Positions 48,005-58,088 of a stretch of 64,000 nucleotides of DNA are shown in pieces. How positions within the stretch are numbered: the stretch's first letter is position 1; each line of letters starts with the position of its first letter. Origin of the DNA: Bryobacteraceae bacterium (GTDB lineage Bacteria > Acidobacteriota > Terriglobia > Bryobacterales > Bryobacteraceae); contig JAICXC010000002.1 in NCBI GenBank assembly GCA_025980665.1, forward strand, positions 26,057-90,056, given 5' to 3'. The notes beneath the pieces were generated by a model. It searched no databases. It was not told the origin of the DNA and saw only the letters and a list, made by a program, of their open reading frames with translations. Made by a program: the position numbers and the translations under genes.

Positions 48005-48628
48005 GTGAGCTTGTCGATTCGCCATTTACTTGCCTTTTTTCTGCAACTTGGTGCGCTCGGTATCCTGCTGGTGTCTATCGCGGACGATTCCTTTCTATTC
48101 CTGCCGATAGGCAGTGACCTGCTGACGGTGGTGTTGGTCGCCCGGGACCATGCGCGGCTTCCGCTCTACGTACTGGCCGGAGCCGTGGGATCCACCATCG
48201 GCGTTTTCATGCTCGATTTGGTCTGCCGCAAGGGCGGCGAAGCGGGTCTCAAGCGGTTGGTGAAACCAAGGCTTCTAGGCTACTTGAAACAACGGATGGA
48301 GAAGCACGCGGCAATGGTCGTGATCGTCACCTGTCTGGCGCCCCCACCATTTCCATTCGGTGCTGCCATTGCGGTGGCCAGTGCATTGCAATATTCGAGG
48401 CCGCGGCTGCTGACTCTGGTGCTGGCTACCCGCGTGGTCCGATTCTCGCTGCTCGGCTGGGCGGCGATTTATTTCGGACGCCGCATCCTGCGGATTGCGA
48501 ACTCGACGGAGTTCCTGTGGTTCATGAGCGGATTCATTGCGTTCTGTTTGATCGGGAGTGTCATCTCGATCATTCAGTGGGTGCGCGTCGGTAAGTCAAA
48601 GGTGGAAGCGCCGGAAGCAGCGTCCTAA
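48005..48628 (+). CDS. DedA/VTT-type membrane protein
   Basis: GILLVSIADDSFLFLPIGSDLLTVVLVAR ... CLAPPPFPFGAAIAVASAL; GTG start. Confidence 0.75.
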   Translation: MSLSIRHLLAFFLQLGALGILLVSIADDSFLFLPIGSDLLTVVLVARDHARLPLYVLAGAVGSTIGVFMLDLVCRKGGEAGLKRLVKPRLLGYLKQRMEKHAAMVVIVTCLAPPPFPFGAAIAVASALQYSRPRLLTLVLATRVVRFSLLGWAAIYFGRRILRIANSTEFLWFMSGFIAFCLIGSVISIIQWVRVGKSKVEAPEAAS

Positions 48629-49821
48629 ACGCCGGCCGGCGCAGCTACTTCTCTGACTGATTCTGTCAGAAACTCGAGCGCCGCGGCGACGCCACCCCTG
48701 CGATGCGGAATGCCGGCGAGGTCCAAACCCATTTCCACGCCACCCAAGGTTCCGGCCAGCATGAGATCGTTGAAGTCGCCCAGATGGCCGATACGGAATA
48801 CCTTATCCGCCAGCTTGCCCAGTCCGCTGCCCAGCGCCATGTTAAACCGTTCGAGAACGATTTTACGAAATCCGTCCGCAGAGTGGCCAGCAGGAGTGTA
48901 AACGGCGGTCACCGAGTTGCTGTATTCCTTGGGATCCAGGGCCACGTTGTCCAGGCCCCAAGCGCGGACCGCCCGCCTCGTTGCCTCGCCATGACGTTCA
49001 TGCCGCTTGAAGACGTTCTGTAGCCCTTCCTCGCGCAGCATGTTCAGCGATTCGCGCAGCGCGAAGAGCATATTAGTGGCCGGCGTATACGGGAAATACC
49101 CGTTGATGTTTTGGGCCAGCATCATCTGCCAGTCCCAGTACGACCGCGGAAGCTTGGCTGATTTCGACGCAGCCAGGGCTTTGTCGCTGATCGCGTTAAA
49201 ACCCAAACCGGGCGGCAGCATCATGCCTTTCTGCGAGCCGCCGATGGATACGTCGACTTCCCATTCGTCGTGCCGGTAGTCTATGGATGCGAGGGATGAG
49301 ATGACGTCCACCAGCAAGAGCGCCGGATGCTGAGCGCGCGTCATCGCTTTGCGAACCGCGCTTACCGAGCTGGTCACACCAGAAGAGGTCTCATTGTGCA
49401 CCACGCCGACAGCCTTGATCTTATGCTCGCGATCTTCGCGGAGCTTGGCTTCGACCACCTGCGCATCGACGCCGTGGCGCCAGTCGGTTTGCACCACGTC
49501 GACATCCAGGCCTAGTTTTGCGGCCACCTGAATCCACAAAGCGGCGAACTGGCCTACTTCGAACATCAGTATCTTGTCGCCGGGCGACAAGGTGTTGGTC
49601 AGGGCGCCTTCCCAGGCTCCGGATCCGGAGGAAGGGAAGATAATTACTTTCCCGGAGGTCTGGAAAATTCCTTTCATCCCCTCAAGGACTTCCAGGCCCA
49701 GGAGCCCGCACTCCGGGCCCCGATGGTCGATAGTCGGGCGCGACATAGCGCGCAGCACACGTTCGGGCACATTGGTGGGCCCGGGGAGTTGAACAAATTG
49801 ACGGCCGCTAGAGTAAGACAT
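48625..49821 (-). CDS. class V aminotransferase (serine/alanine-glyoxylate aminotransferase-like)
   Basis: LPGPTNVPERVLRAM, VVHNETSSGVTS, LLVDVISSLASIDYRHDEWEVDVSIGGSQKGMMLPPGLGF. Confidence 0.92.
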   Translation of the reverse strand: MSYSSGRQFVQLPGPTNVPERVLRAMSRPTIDHRGPECGLLGLEVLEGMKGIFQTSGKVIIFPSSGSGAWEGALTNTLSPGDKILMFEVGQFAALWIQVAAKLGLDVDVVQTDWRHGVDAQVVEAKLREDREHKIKAVGVVHNETSSGVTSSVSAVRKAMTRAQHPALLLVDVISSLASIDYRHDEWEVDVSIGGSQKGMMLPPGLGFNAISDKALAASKSAKLPRSYWDWQMMLAQNINGYFPYTPATNMLFALRESLNMLREEGLQNVFKRHERHGEATRRAVRAWGLDNVALDPKEYSNSVTAVYTPAGHSADGFRKIVLERFNMALGSGLGKLADKVFRIGHLGDFNDLMLAGTLGGVEMGLDLAGIPHRRGGVAAALEFLTESVREVAAPAGV

Positions 49822-49906
49822 TCATTAGATCCAATCGCTTATTGTAACTCGCGGGGGTAACGCTAGTCACGGTGTCAGACTCTTCCACAGTGGAGGGTTA
49901 AGACAT

Positions 49907-50431
49907 ATGTCGCCGCAAAGAATGGTGCTCTTAGCCTTCAGTGGCTGCTTGCTGTTGTTTCAAAATAACTTGAGCCGCGCTCAGAATCCGAGCGGCGGCG
50001 CCGGGGCGGTTTCCGCGGCGGACCGCAAATTTCTGTTAGATGCAGCGCAGCATGGGCTGCACGAAGTAAAGATGGGCATGTTGGGCGTTGAGCGGGGCAC
50101 TAACAGCGATTTGAAAGTCTACGCTCAGCACATACTCGACGACCATGCGTTATCCAACGCTGAGATACAGGCTCTGGCTAGGCTGAAAGGCATAGCCCTC
50201 CCGGACCCCGCTAAAATCGATGACCCGGCAGAACGGCTATCCGGTTTGACCGGTATCGAGTTCGATCAGGCGTTTGTGCGGGAGGAAATCGACGGGCATC
50301 TAAAGGCCATCGCGGAGTTCGAGAAGGAAGATCAGTCCGCCACCACAGACTCGGACATCAAAGGCTTTGCGCACAGCGCGCTTCCGAAAATGCATGCCCA
50401 TCTCGATCAGGCTAAAGCTCTGAAATTATAA
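49907..50431 (+). CDS. secreted DUF4142 protein
   Basis: DRKFLLDAAQHGLHEVKMGMLGVERGTNSDLKVYAQHILDDH. Confidence 0.85.
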   Translation: MSPQRMVLLAFSGCLLLFQNNLSRAQNPSGGAGAVSAADRKFLLDAAQHGLHEVKMGMLGVERGTNSDLKVYAQHILDDHALSNAEIQALARLKGIALPDPAKIDDPAERLSGLTGIEFDQAFVREEIDGHLKAIAEFEKEDQSATTDSDIKGFAHSALPKMHAHLDQAKALKL

Positions 50432-50540
50432 AGTTCGGTAAAATCTGCGTTCCGGAGGCACATGCAGGCGTCAAGCCTTTCTTTGCCAATGAGATTTACT
50501 CTGGCGTGAGAATTGCTTTCTTCCGGGCAGGAGAAAAATC

Positions 50541-50822
50541 ATGCCTCGTTTTTTGAATGCGATCGTACTTGGCGCCGTTTTGCTGGCTCCTACGGCTCCG
50601 GTAGTCTTTGGTGCCCAGAATCATTCCAGAACTTATCACGATAAAGAACACAACGATGATCACACGTGGAACAGCCGTGAGGATAAGGCTTACCGCATGT
50701 GGGCGAAAGAAAATCATCGCAAATACCGTGACTTTGCCAAACTGAAAGAAGAGGACCAACAGGCCTATTGGGGTTGGCGCCATAATCATTCAGACGCGGA
50801 GTTGAAGATTAATATTCGCTAA
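50541..50822 (+). CDS. small secreted hypothetical protein
   Basis: Signal peptide plus charged HNDDHTWNSREDKAYRMWAKENHRKYRDF. Confidence 0.6.
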   Translation: MPRFLNAIVLGAVLLAPTAPVVFGAQNHSRTYHDKEHNDDHTWNSREDKAYRMWAKENHRKYRDFAKLKEEDQQAYWGWRHNHSDAELKINIR

Positions 50823-50920
50823 CGCCGTTTAGCGCCCCTTTCCGCTCTGCACCGTTTGTAATTTTGGGCGGGATGACAGCCTGGATATCATCCTGCCCTG
50901 CACGTTAAGCTATTGGGGAA

Positions 50921-53446
50921 ATGTCCAGGCGCGCCTCTCGACTGACTCCGCGCCCCGCCGTCGAAACCAATCCGGTTGAGAGCCAGACAAGAACAACACC
51001 AGCCGAAAATCCTTATCTGCTGCCGTTACTCCTGCTATTTGCCGGAAGCGGGTGTGCGGCGCTCATCTACGAGATCGTCTGGTTCCAACTACTTCAATTT
51101 GTAATTGGTTCGTCCGCTGTATCCTTGGGTCTGCTATTGGCCGCCTACATGGGCGGCTTATGTCTCGGTAGCCTCGCTCTGCCCAGGCTGATTTCTGGGC
51201 AAATGCACCCCATGCGCGTATACGCCCTGCTGGAATTGGGGATTGGCGCGTTTGGAATCGTCGCCCTGTTTGGCGTTCCTCTGATCGGACGGATCTATCT
51301 TGCTGGCCCGACCACTGGAATATGGGGAATGGTGTTGCGAGGCGTGATTGCTACCGCGTGCCTATTGCCGCCGACAGTTCTGATGGGCGCGTCACTGCCT
51401 GCCATTTCGCGCTGCATAGAGACCACACCTGCCGGAATTTTGCGCTTAGGCCTGTTGTACAGCGCCAATATCGCAGGAGCCGTAATCGGCTGCCTGGCGG
51501 CGGGCTTCTATTTGCTTCGCGTCTACGATATGGCGGTTACCACGTATATCGCCGCCGTCATCAATGTAGCCGTGGCCCTGTTCGCGTGGGTCTGGGCCGC
51601 GACCGCGGAGCACAGGCCTGCCATTGAGCCAGAGATCCGTCAGACGGTAGAGAGAGCGCGAGGCGCGCGGCTCATCTATGTGACGATCGCACTCTCGGGA
51701 CTGACCGCCCTGGGGGCGGAAGTAGTGTGGACGCGGCTGCTCTCACTGTTACTGGGCGCGACGGTCTACACCTTCTCGATCATTCTCGCCGTATTTTTGT
51801 TCGGTCTGTGGACCGGAAGTGGAGCAGGTTCGCTGCTGGCTCGCAGGCTCAAACAATCGTCCGCCGAGCCGCAGTTGGCGCTCGCCGCTTGCCAGATCCT
51901 GCTCGCCGCGGGCATCGCCTGGACCGCCTTCACGCTAGCCTACATCCTGCCTTATTGGCCTGTCGATCCATGGCTCGCGACTAGCCCCTGGTTTACGTTC
52001 GATCTCGATATCGCGCGCTGTCTGCGGGCCATTTTCCCCGCGACGCTATTGTGGGGCGCCAGCTTCCCGTTGGCACTGGCCGCGGCGGCTGCGGAAGGAG
52101 AAGATCCTGCCCGGCTCGCAGGAGAGGTTTACGCAGCCAATACCGCAGGTTCTATCGCGGGCGCGCTGGCGTTCAGCCTTTTACTGATTCCCGCCATCGG
52201 AACCGGGGGCTCGCAGCGGGTGCTGGTTTGGCTGGCGGCGGCTGGGGCGCTGGTCGCGCTCGGTGCGGCGGCTCTAACGGTACGGAAACATCTCCGCGCA
52301 CCGATTGCCATCACGGCACTGGCCGGCATCGCTTTGGCATGGGGGTTGTCCTCGACCGTCGCCGGTGTTCCCTGGCAGGTGATCGCTTACGGGCATCGCG
52401 TAGCACCCATTCTGCGAGGCTTGGCCGTCGCCTTGGATGCGCAAGCACAGACGCTGTTCGTGGGCGAGGGAATGAACTCCTCCGTGGTGATCACCAAACG
52501 CGGAGATCAGCGCTTTTTTTACGTAAGCGGCAAGTCCGAGGCTTCCTCCGTCCCGGTCGATATGCGCCTCCAGCGCATGATGGGGCACCTTCCGGCGCTG
52601 GTTCAGCCCGCGCCGCACTCGGTTCTAGTGGTTGGATTCGGCGCCGGAGTGACGGCTGGATCTTTCACTCTTTACCCGGAGGTGCGGCGCATCGTCGTAT
52701 GTGAATTGGAACGCTTGATTCCGCCCGCCTCCGATGAGTTTTTTGGCAAGCAAAATTACAATGTGCTGCGCGACCCGCGCACGCAGGTCATTTACGATGA
52801 TGCCCGGCATTACATTTTTACAGCTCCGGAGAAGTTCGATATCATCACCACCGACCCGATCCATCCTTGGGTAAAAGGAACTTCCACGTTGTACTCGAAG
52901 GAGTACTACGAGTTGGTCAAAGGCCGCCTCAATCCGGGAGGTGTGGTGGCGCAGTGGCTGCCGCTTTACGACAGCGATGAAGAGACCGTCAAGACCGAGC
53001 TGGCAACGTTCTTCAGCGTCTTTCCCAACGGAACCGTTTGGAGTAACTTCTCTAATGGCGACGGTTTCGACATGGTTCTGTTGGGCCGCTCGGACGACTC
53101 CCCCATCAACATTGATGCGTTCGAGCGCCGCCTCAGTCAGCCCGGTTACGCCGGTGTGTCAGCTTCTCTCGCCGAAACCGAATTTCATTCCGGCCTGGAT
53201 TTGCTGGCAACCTATGCAGGCAGCGCCTCGGATTTGGCGCCGATGCTGGCAGGCGTCCGGATAAACGAGGATCTCAATCTGCACTTGCAGTACATGGCGG
53301 GACTGGGGCTAAACTTGATCGCCTCGCCGCAGATTTATCGCGACATTCTGTCCTACCGCAAGTTTCCCGATGGTCTTCTGGCCGGAGGTGACGAACGGAT
53401 GAACGCCTTGCGCGCCGCGTTAGGCAAGCCGGCCCGTACGTTTTGA
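50921..53446 (+). CDS. fused membrane (MFS-like)/spermidine synthase-like protein
   Basis: N-terminal ~12 TM; C-terminal SVLVVGFGAGVTAGSFTLYP, DPRTQVIYDDARHYIFTAPEKFDIITTDPIHPWVKGTSTLYSKEYYELVK. Confidence 0.9.
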   Translation: MSRRASRLTPRPAVETNPVESQTRTTPAENPYLLPLLLLFAGSGCAALIYEIVWFQLLQFVIGSSAVSLGLLLAAYMGGLCLGSLALPRLISGQMHPMRVYALLELGIGAFGIVALFGVPLIGRIYLAGPTTGIWGMVLRGVIATACLLPPTVLMGASLPAISRCIETTPAGILRLGLLYSANIAGAVIGCLAAGFYLLRVYDMAVTTYIAAVINVAVALFAWVWAATAEHRPAIEPEIRQTVERARGARLIYVTIALSGLTALGAEVVWTRLLSLLLGATVYTFSIILAVFLFGLWTGSGAGSLLARRLKQSSAEPQLALAACQILLAAGIAWTAFTLAYILPYWPVDPWLATSPWFTFDLDIARCLRAIFPATLLWGASFPLALAAAAAEGEDPARLAGEVYAANTAGSIAGALAFSLLLIPAIGTGGSQRVLVWLAAAGALVALGAAALTVRKHLRAPIAITALAGIALAWGLSSTVAGVPWQVIAYGHRVAPILRGLAVALDAQAQTLFVGEGMNSSVVITKRGDQRFFYVSGKSEASSVPVDMRLQRMMGHLPALVQPAPHSVLVVGFGAGVTAGSFTLYPEVRRIVVCELERLIPPASDEFFGKQNYNVLRDPRTQVIYDDARHYIFTAPEKFDIITTDPIHPWVKGTSTLYSKEYYELVKGRLNPGGVVAQWLPLYDSDEETVKTELATFFSVFPNGTVWSNFSNGDGFDMVLLGRSDDSPINIDAFERRLSQPGYAGVSASLAETEFHSGLDLLATYAGSASDLAPMLAGVRINEDLNLHLQYMAGLGLNLIASPQIYRDILSYRKFPDGLLAGGDERMNALRAALGKPARTF

Positions 53447-53469
53447 CTGGGGTAATCTGAAGAATCCGG

Positions 53470-54075
53470 ATGAAAGCACGTAATCGAGGCACATGGTTAT
53501 TGGCAGCGGCGCTCCTGATGCCCTTGAAAGCGGAAATCCTATGCGCGCTAGGGCGTGACGTCTCCTCCTATAAACCGGCGTCGGATCAGCGCCCCAGCAG
53601 TGATGCCTTGCAACTGGCGAGCAGTGTCAACGCAGCTGTGAAAACGATTTGTGGCACCCAGTGTCCCACCATGGCCTTATTTCGAAACTCCACGGCGCAG
53701 AATGCTATGTTGATCGCCGATGCCGGCCAAGCGAAACTCCTGTATTCCCCGCAGTTCTTAGCGGCCGCCTACGACGCATTCGGCGATAGCGGAATCGTGG
53801 CGATTATCGCTCATGAGGTCGGCCATGCCATGGATGCAACCATGGGAGCCGCCTTTATTAAGACAGGCTGGACACCGGAGTTGCGGGCCGATGCATGGGC
53901 GGGATGCATCCTGGCAAGGCTGAATCCAGGTTTGAGCAGCCTGCAGCCAAGTCTCTCCGCGCTTGCGAAATATCCTTCGCCTTCTCATCCGGGCTGGAAT
54001 CTGCGCCTCCCGGCTATCCGTGCAGGGTACACGCAGTGCGGCGGAGCTGGCGCCAAATTCGACGCACGGAAGTGA
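53470..54075 (+). CDS. secreted HExxH metalloprotease-like protein
   Basis: VAIIAHEVGHAMDATMGAAF. Confidence 0.6.
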   Translation: MKARNRGTWLLAAALLMPLKAEILCALGRDVSSYKPASDQRPSSDALQLASSVNAAVKTICGTQCPTMALFRNSTAQNAMLIADAGQAKLLYSPQFLAAAYDAFGDSGIVAIIAHEVGHAMDATMGAAFIKTGWTPELRADAWAGCILARLNPGLSSLQPSLSALAKYPSPSHPGWNLRLPAIRAGYTQCGGAGAKFDARK

Positions 54076-54094
54076 TCGACCGGAGGGCGATCCT

Positions 54095-55495
54095 ATGATT
54101 CTCAAACAGTACTACCTGGGCTGTCTCGCCCACGCTTCGTATCTGCTTGGAGACGAGGCTAGCGCGACCGCCCTCGTCGTCGATCCGCAACGCGATATCC
54201 AGCAGTACCTGGACGACGCCGAGAAGTTCGGCCTCCACATCCGCCACGTCTTCCTGACTCACTTCCACGCTGACTTCGTTGCCGGGCATCTGGAACTGCG
54301 CGACCGTTGCGGCGCGACCATTTATCTCGGCTCGCGGGCCCAAGCGGAATACGCTTTTGTGGCGATGAAGGACGGCGATACGCTGGAGTTCCCCGGGCTG
54401 CAACTCGAGATTCTCGAAACTCCCGGCCACACCATCGAGTCCATTTCGATCCTGGTCTTCGATCTCCAGAAGGACCCAGCAAAGCCGTACGCCATGCTCA
54501 CTGGAGACACTCTGTTTATCGGCGACGTTGGCCGTCCCGACCTGCGGGCTTCACTCGGCTGGACCGCCAACGACCTGGGCGCGCACCTTTACGACTCCCT
54601 GCACAACAAACTTCTGCCGCTTCCCGACGAAACCCTCGTCTATCCGGCCCATGGCGCCGGCTCCTTATGTGGGAAGCAGCTTTCCTCCGATACCGTTTCG
54701 TCTTTGGGAGATCAACGGCGTTTGAATTACGCCCTGCAACCCATGTCGAAAGAGGAGTTCATTCGTCTGGTAACGGCCGATCAGCCCGACGCTCCGGCTT
54801 ATTTCACCTACGATGCGATTCTCAATACTCGCGAGCGCACCACGCTCGACAAGAATCTGGAGGCGGTTCTTCATCCCATCCATCTTGACGAGGTGCTTCA
54901 GATGGGGGACGCGGGCGCTCAGATCCTGGATGTGCGCGACGCCGCCGATTATGCCAAGGGTCATCTGGCGGGCAGCCTCAACATTGGACTCGGCGGGCAA
55001 TATGCCACTTGGGCGGGCACGATACTCGATCGCGCCAAGCCCATCGTGATCATTGCCGAGCCCGGCCGTGAGCAGGAAGCCGCCTTACGGCTGGGCCGTA
55101 TCGGATTCGATCACGTCAAAGGATACCTGCGGGCAGGGATGGAAGCGCTTGCCGGCCGTCCCGACCTGGTGTGGCCGACTGAGCGTCTCAGTGCCCCAAT
55201 GGTGGCGGAGGAGCTGACAGGCGCGGACCCGCCGCTGGTCCTGGACATCAGGAATCCGCGGGAGTGGGTTACCAAGCACATCGATGGCAGTGTGAATATT
55301 CCGCTGAATCATCTGCAAGAGCGCATAGCCGAAGTCCCCCGTGACCGGCGCATTGCCGTCCATTGCGCGGGCGGCTACCGATCTTCGATTGCCGCTAGCA
55401 TTCTGCATCAATATGGCATTACGCGTCTGACCGAGATGGCTGGCGGATTGGCTGCGTGGGAGGCTGCGAAATTTCCGCTAGTTTCGCAAGCGTAA
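54095..55495 (+). CDS. MBL-fold/rhodanese persulfide dioxygenase-like protein
   Basis: THFHADFVAGHLELRDRCGATIYLG, ETPGHTIESISILVFD, MLTGDTLFIGDVGRPDL; two rhodanese units, VHCAGGYRSSIAASIL. Confidence 0.92.
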   Translation: MILKQYYLGCLAHASYLLGDEASATALVVDPQRDIQQYLDDAEKFGLHIRHVFLTHFHADFVAGHLELRDRCGATIYLGSRAQAEYAFVAMKDGDTLEFPGLQLEILETPGHTIESISILVFDLQKDPAKPYAMLTGDTLFIGDVGRPDLRASLGWTANDLGAHLYDSLHNKLLPLPDETLVYPAHGAGSLCGKQLSSDTVSSLGDQRRLNYALQPMSKEEFIRLVTADQPDAPAYFTYDAILNTRERTTLDKNLEAVLHPIHLDEVLQMGDAGAQILDVRDAADYAKGHLAGSLNIGLGGQYATWAGTILDRAKPIVIIAEPGREQEAALRLGRIGFDHVKGYLRAGMEALAGRPDLVWPTERLSAPMVAEELTGADPPLVLDIRNPREWVTKHIDGSVNIPLNHLQERIAEVPRDRRIAVHCAGGYRSSIAASILHQYGITRLTEMAGGLAAWEAAKFPLVSQA

Positions 55496-55508
55496 CTCCG
55501 TCGCGAAT

Positions 55509-56588
55509 TCAGTTTCTGGCGCCCTCGGACTGCAGTAGCTTTGCTTTTCGCTCGACGCCCCAGCGATAACCGGAAAGCGAACCATCTGTCCGTACCACGC
55601 GGTGACACGGAATCGCCACGGCCAAGGTATTCGCGGCGCAGGCTCCGGCGACAGCCCGCGTGGCATTCGGCAGGCCGAGCTTTCGCGCCAGTTCCGAATA
55701 TGTGCAAGTCGTGCCGCAGGGGATTTCGCACAGTGCTTTCCAGACCCGCTGTTGAAACGCCGTACCTTGGATGTGCAGCGGCAGTTCCAATCCGACCAAC
55801 GGGTTCTCGACGAAGGCCACCACCCGGGCCACCGTGCGTTCGAACTGCTTATCGCCGCCGATCAGCTCCGCATTGCGGAAACGGTCCTGGAGTTCCCTGA
55901 GCAACGCATCGGGATCATTGCCTAGGGCGATCGAGCAGATGCCCAAATCAGAAGCAGCTACCAGAATCGATCCGAGCGAGCATTCTCCGACGGCGAATCG
56001 GATGATCGCTCCATCGCCGCCGGCTTTGAACTCTGAGGGCGTCATGCCGAGTCGCTTGTTGGATTCGGCGTAAAAGCGCCCGTTGGAATTGAATCCCGAA
56101 TTGTAGATTGCCGATGTCACGGTTCCATCGCGCGACAGTTCCTCGTGCATGCGTTGGGCGCGGCGGGCGGTCGCATACGCCTTAGGCGTTAGGCCGGTCA
56201 TGGACTTAAATACGCGGTGAAAGTGCCACGGGCTCATCCCGACGGCCCCGGCCAGAGCATCCAACGACAGCGGCTCTTCGGCCTCGATCATCAGTTTGCA
56301 CGCCTTGGCTATGATGGCCGCTTGTTCGCCAGGAGCGCAGGGATCGTTTGGTTTGCAGCGCTTGCATGCACGAAATCCCGCTTGCTCGGCGTCCTTTGGC
56401 CATCGGTGAAATGCCACGTTTTCGCGGAGCGCAAGGCGTGCCGGGCACGACGGACGGCAGTAGACGCCGGTGGTCTTCACGGAATAGACGAACGCATGGT
56501 CGGCATCTTTGTCCCGATGGATTACCGCCTGCCAGCATTCCGTGTCGGTTCGATAGGACTTGTCAGTCTTGGCTTGTGCGGTTGGCAT
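55509..56588 (-). CDS. ada: bifunctional Ada regulator / O6-methylguanine-DNA methyltransferase
   Basis: VKTTGVYCRPSCPARLALRENVAF, CKRCKPN, AraC HTH, IPCHRVVRTDGSLSGYRWGVERKAKLL. Confidence 0.96.
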   Translation of the reverse strand: MPTAQAKTDKSYRTDTECWQAVIHRDKDADHAFVYSVKTTGVYCRPSCPARLALRENVAFHRWPKDAEQAGFRACKRCKPNDPCAPGEQAAIIAKACKLMIEAEEPLSLDALAGAVGMSPWHFHRVFKSMTGLTPKAYATARRAQRMHEELSRDGTVTSAIYNSGFNSNGRFYAESNKRLGMTPSEFKAGGDGAIIRFAVGECSLGSILVAASDLGICSIALGNDPDALLRELQDRFRNAELIGGDKQFERTVARVVAFVENPLVGLELPLHIQGTAFQQRVWKALCEIPCGTTCTYSELARKLGLPNATRAVAGACAANTLAVAIPCHRVVRTDGSLSGYRWGVERKAKLLQSEGARN

Positions 56589-56626
56589 GACAGAAGAGTA
56601 GCCGATCCCTTAGTTCATCACACCCT

Positions 56627-56667
56627 GTTTCTTGCTTTCAAATTCGGTCAGATTCAAAGCAAGAAAC
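56627..56667. promoter_or_regulatory. perfect 12-bp palindrome GTTTCTTGCTTT-N17-AAAGCAAGAAAC, putative Ada operator
   Basis: Direct reading in the ada/oxygenase divergent region; TATATT at 56685-56690 lies 17 nt after the right arm. Confidence 0.75.
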
Positions 56668-56706
56668 GGAGTGGTTCCCGCAGCTATATTCCCCTAGACT
56701 CGCGAC

Positions 56707-57444
56707 ATGATCAACATAACCCAAATCAAACTGCCACTCAGCATCGCCCAGCGCATCGACTCACTCCATTGGGACCCCATCGAGCTTGAACTCGATGCCC
56801 ACGGAGCCGCAGTCATTGGGCCTGTGCTTTCGCCGGTCCAGTGCAAAACGCTAATACAGGCCTATGATGAGGAGAAACTCTACCGTTCGCGTGTGGTAAT
56901 GGCCAGTCATGGCTTCGGTCGCGGCGAATATCAGTACTTCGCGTATCCGCTCCCGTCAATCATCGTCGAGTTACGTGAGAGCCTTTACCCCCACCTGGCG
57001 GAGATCGCCAATCGCTGGAATGAGGGGATCGGTATCGACATCCGCTATCCTCCCAGGCATGAGGCGTTCCAGAGCCGCTGCCACGAAGCGGGCCAGACCA
57101 AGCCGACGCCTCTGATTCTCAAGTACGGACCAGGTGACTATAACTGCCTGCACCAGGATATTTACGGCGAGCGCATCTTCCCGCTTCAAATCGCGTTCCT
57201 GCTGTCGAAGCCCGGCGAAGATTTTACGGGCGGCGAGTTCGCGCTTACCGAACAACGGCCACGCATGCAATCACGCGTGGAGGTTGTGCCGATTGAGCAA
57301 GGAATGGGCGTGATCTTCCCAGTCCGTCAGCGACCTATGAAGCGTGCATGTGGAACGTATCGTGTGAACATGCGCCATGGCCTCAGCCGCGTTCGCTCGG
57401 GCCTACGGTTCATGCTAGGAGTGATCTTCCACGACGCACTGTAG
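56707..57444 (+). CDS. 2OG-Fe(II) oxygenase (Oxygenase-NA/DUF2086-like)
   Basis: LILKYGPGDYNCLHQDIYGERIFPLQIAFLLSKPGEDFTGGEFALTEQRPRMQSR; divergent from ada. Confidence 0.85.
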   Translation: MINITQIKLPLSIAQRIDSLHWDPIELELDAHGAAVIGPVLSPVQCKTLIQAYDEEKLYRSRVVMASHGFGRGEYQYFAYPLPSIIVELRESLYPHLAEIANRWNEGIGIDIRYPPRHEAFQSRCHEAGQTKPTPLILKYGPGDYNCLHQDIYGERIFPLQIAFLLSKPGEDFTGGEFALTEQRPRMQSRVEVVPIEQGMGVIFPVRQRPMKRACGTYRVNMRHGLSRVRSGLRFMLGVIFHDAL

Positions 57445-57464
57445 ATTATTCGTCGTGAAGCCGG

Positions 57465-57728
57465 TCAGGATGCCTTCACTTCGTCCCCGGAAAACTCGTG
57501 AATGCGCACCTGCTTCTTGGCGCTGACCAGATCGGCGGCCAGCCCGAACTCATTCAGCCAGACCTTCATTCGCCGCTCGCTTTCCAGCCGGGACACGTCC
57601 ACAACGTCGGCCCGGGTCAGCAAATGAGCCGCAACCCGGCGTAGGAATTGAGGCGAGTGCCAGGCGCATATACCGAGGCAGACTTCGGCGACCAAGATCA
57701 ACAAAAGAACCGGATTCAAATATTCCAT
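57465..57728 (-). CDS. small hypothetical membrane protein
   Basis: 87-aa ORF, MEYLNPVLLLILVAEVCLGICAWHSPQFL. Confidence 0.5.
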   Translation of the reverse strand: MEYLNPVLLLILVAEVCLGICAWHSPQFLRRVAAHLLTRADVVDVSRLESERRMKVWLNEFGLAADLVSAKKQVRIHEFSGDEVKAS

Positions 57729-57920
57729 GGTGGAACCTCTTCTATTAACAGGTACTTACTAACCTGTCGTGAGTCTACCCTCTCTCCGCAGGGAAGGGAA
57801 TCCTACGGAAGTCCCAAGGCGAATCGGCGAAAGTTACAGTACTACCGATCCCAACCAGCACGTCTTTGTTTTCTCCGGTTTACCCTATTTGCGCACGGTA
57901 GTACGACCGATTACGTCCCC

Positions 57921-58079
57921 ATGGAAGACTTCGACCTGCGCACGTTTGGCCGGAAACTCCTACTATTTGTGGCGATTCTGTCTGCGCTGGTGATAGGGGA
58001 GATGATTCTTGTTTCGGCGGAAGAACCTCCAGCCTCCGGTCAACAGCAAGCCGTCTACAAGGCGCCTCGGCAAGACTAG
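57921..58079 (+). CDS. small hypothetical membrane protein
   Basis: MEDFDLRTFGRKLLLFVAILSALVIGEMILVSAEE. Confidence 0.35.
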   Translation: MEDFDLRTFGRKLLLFVAILSALVIGEMILVSAEEPPASGQQQAVYKAPRQD

Positions 58080-58088
58080 CGGATCCGT

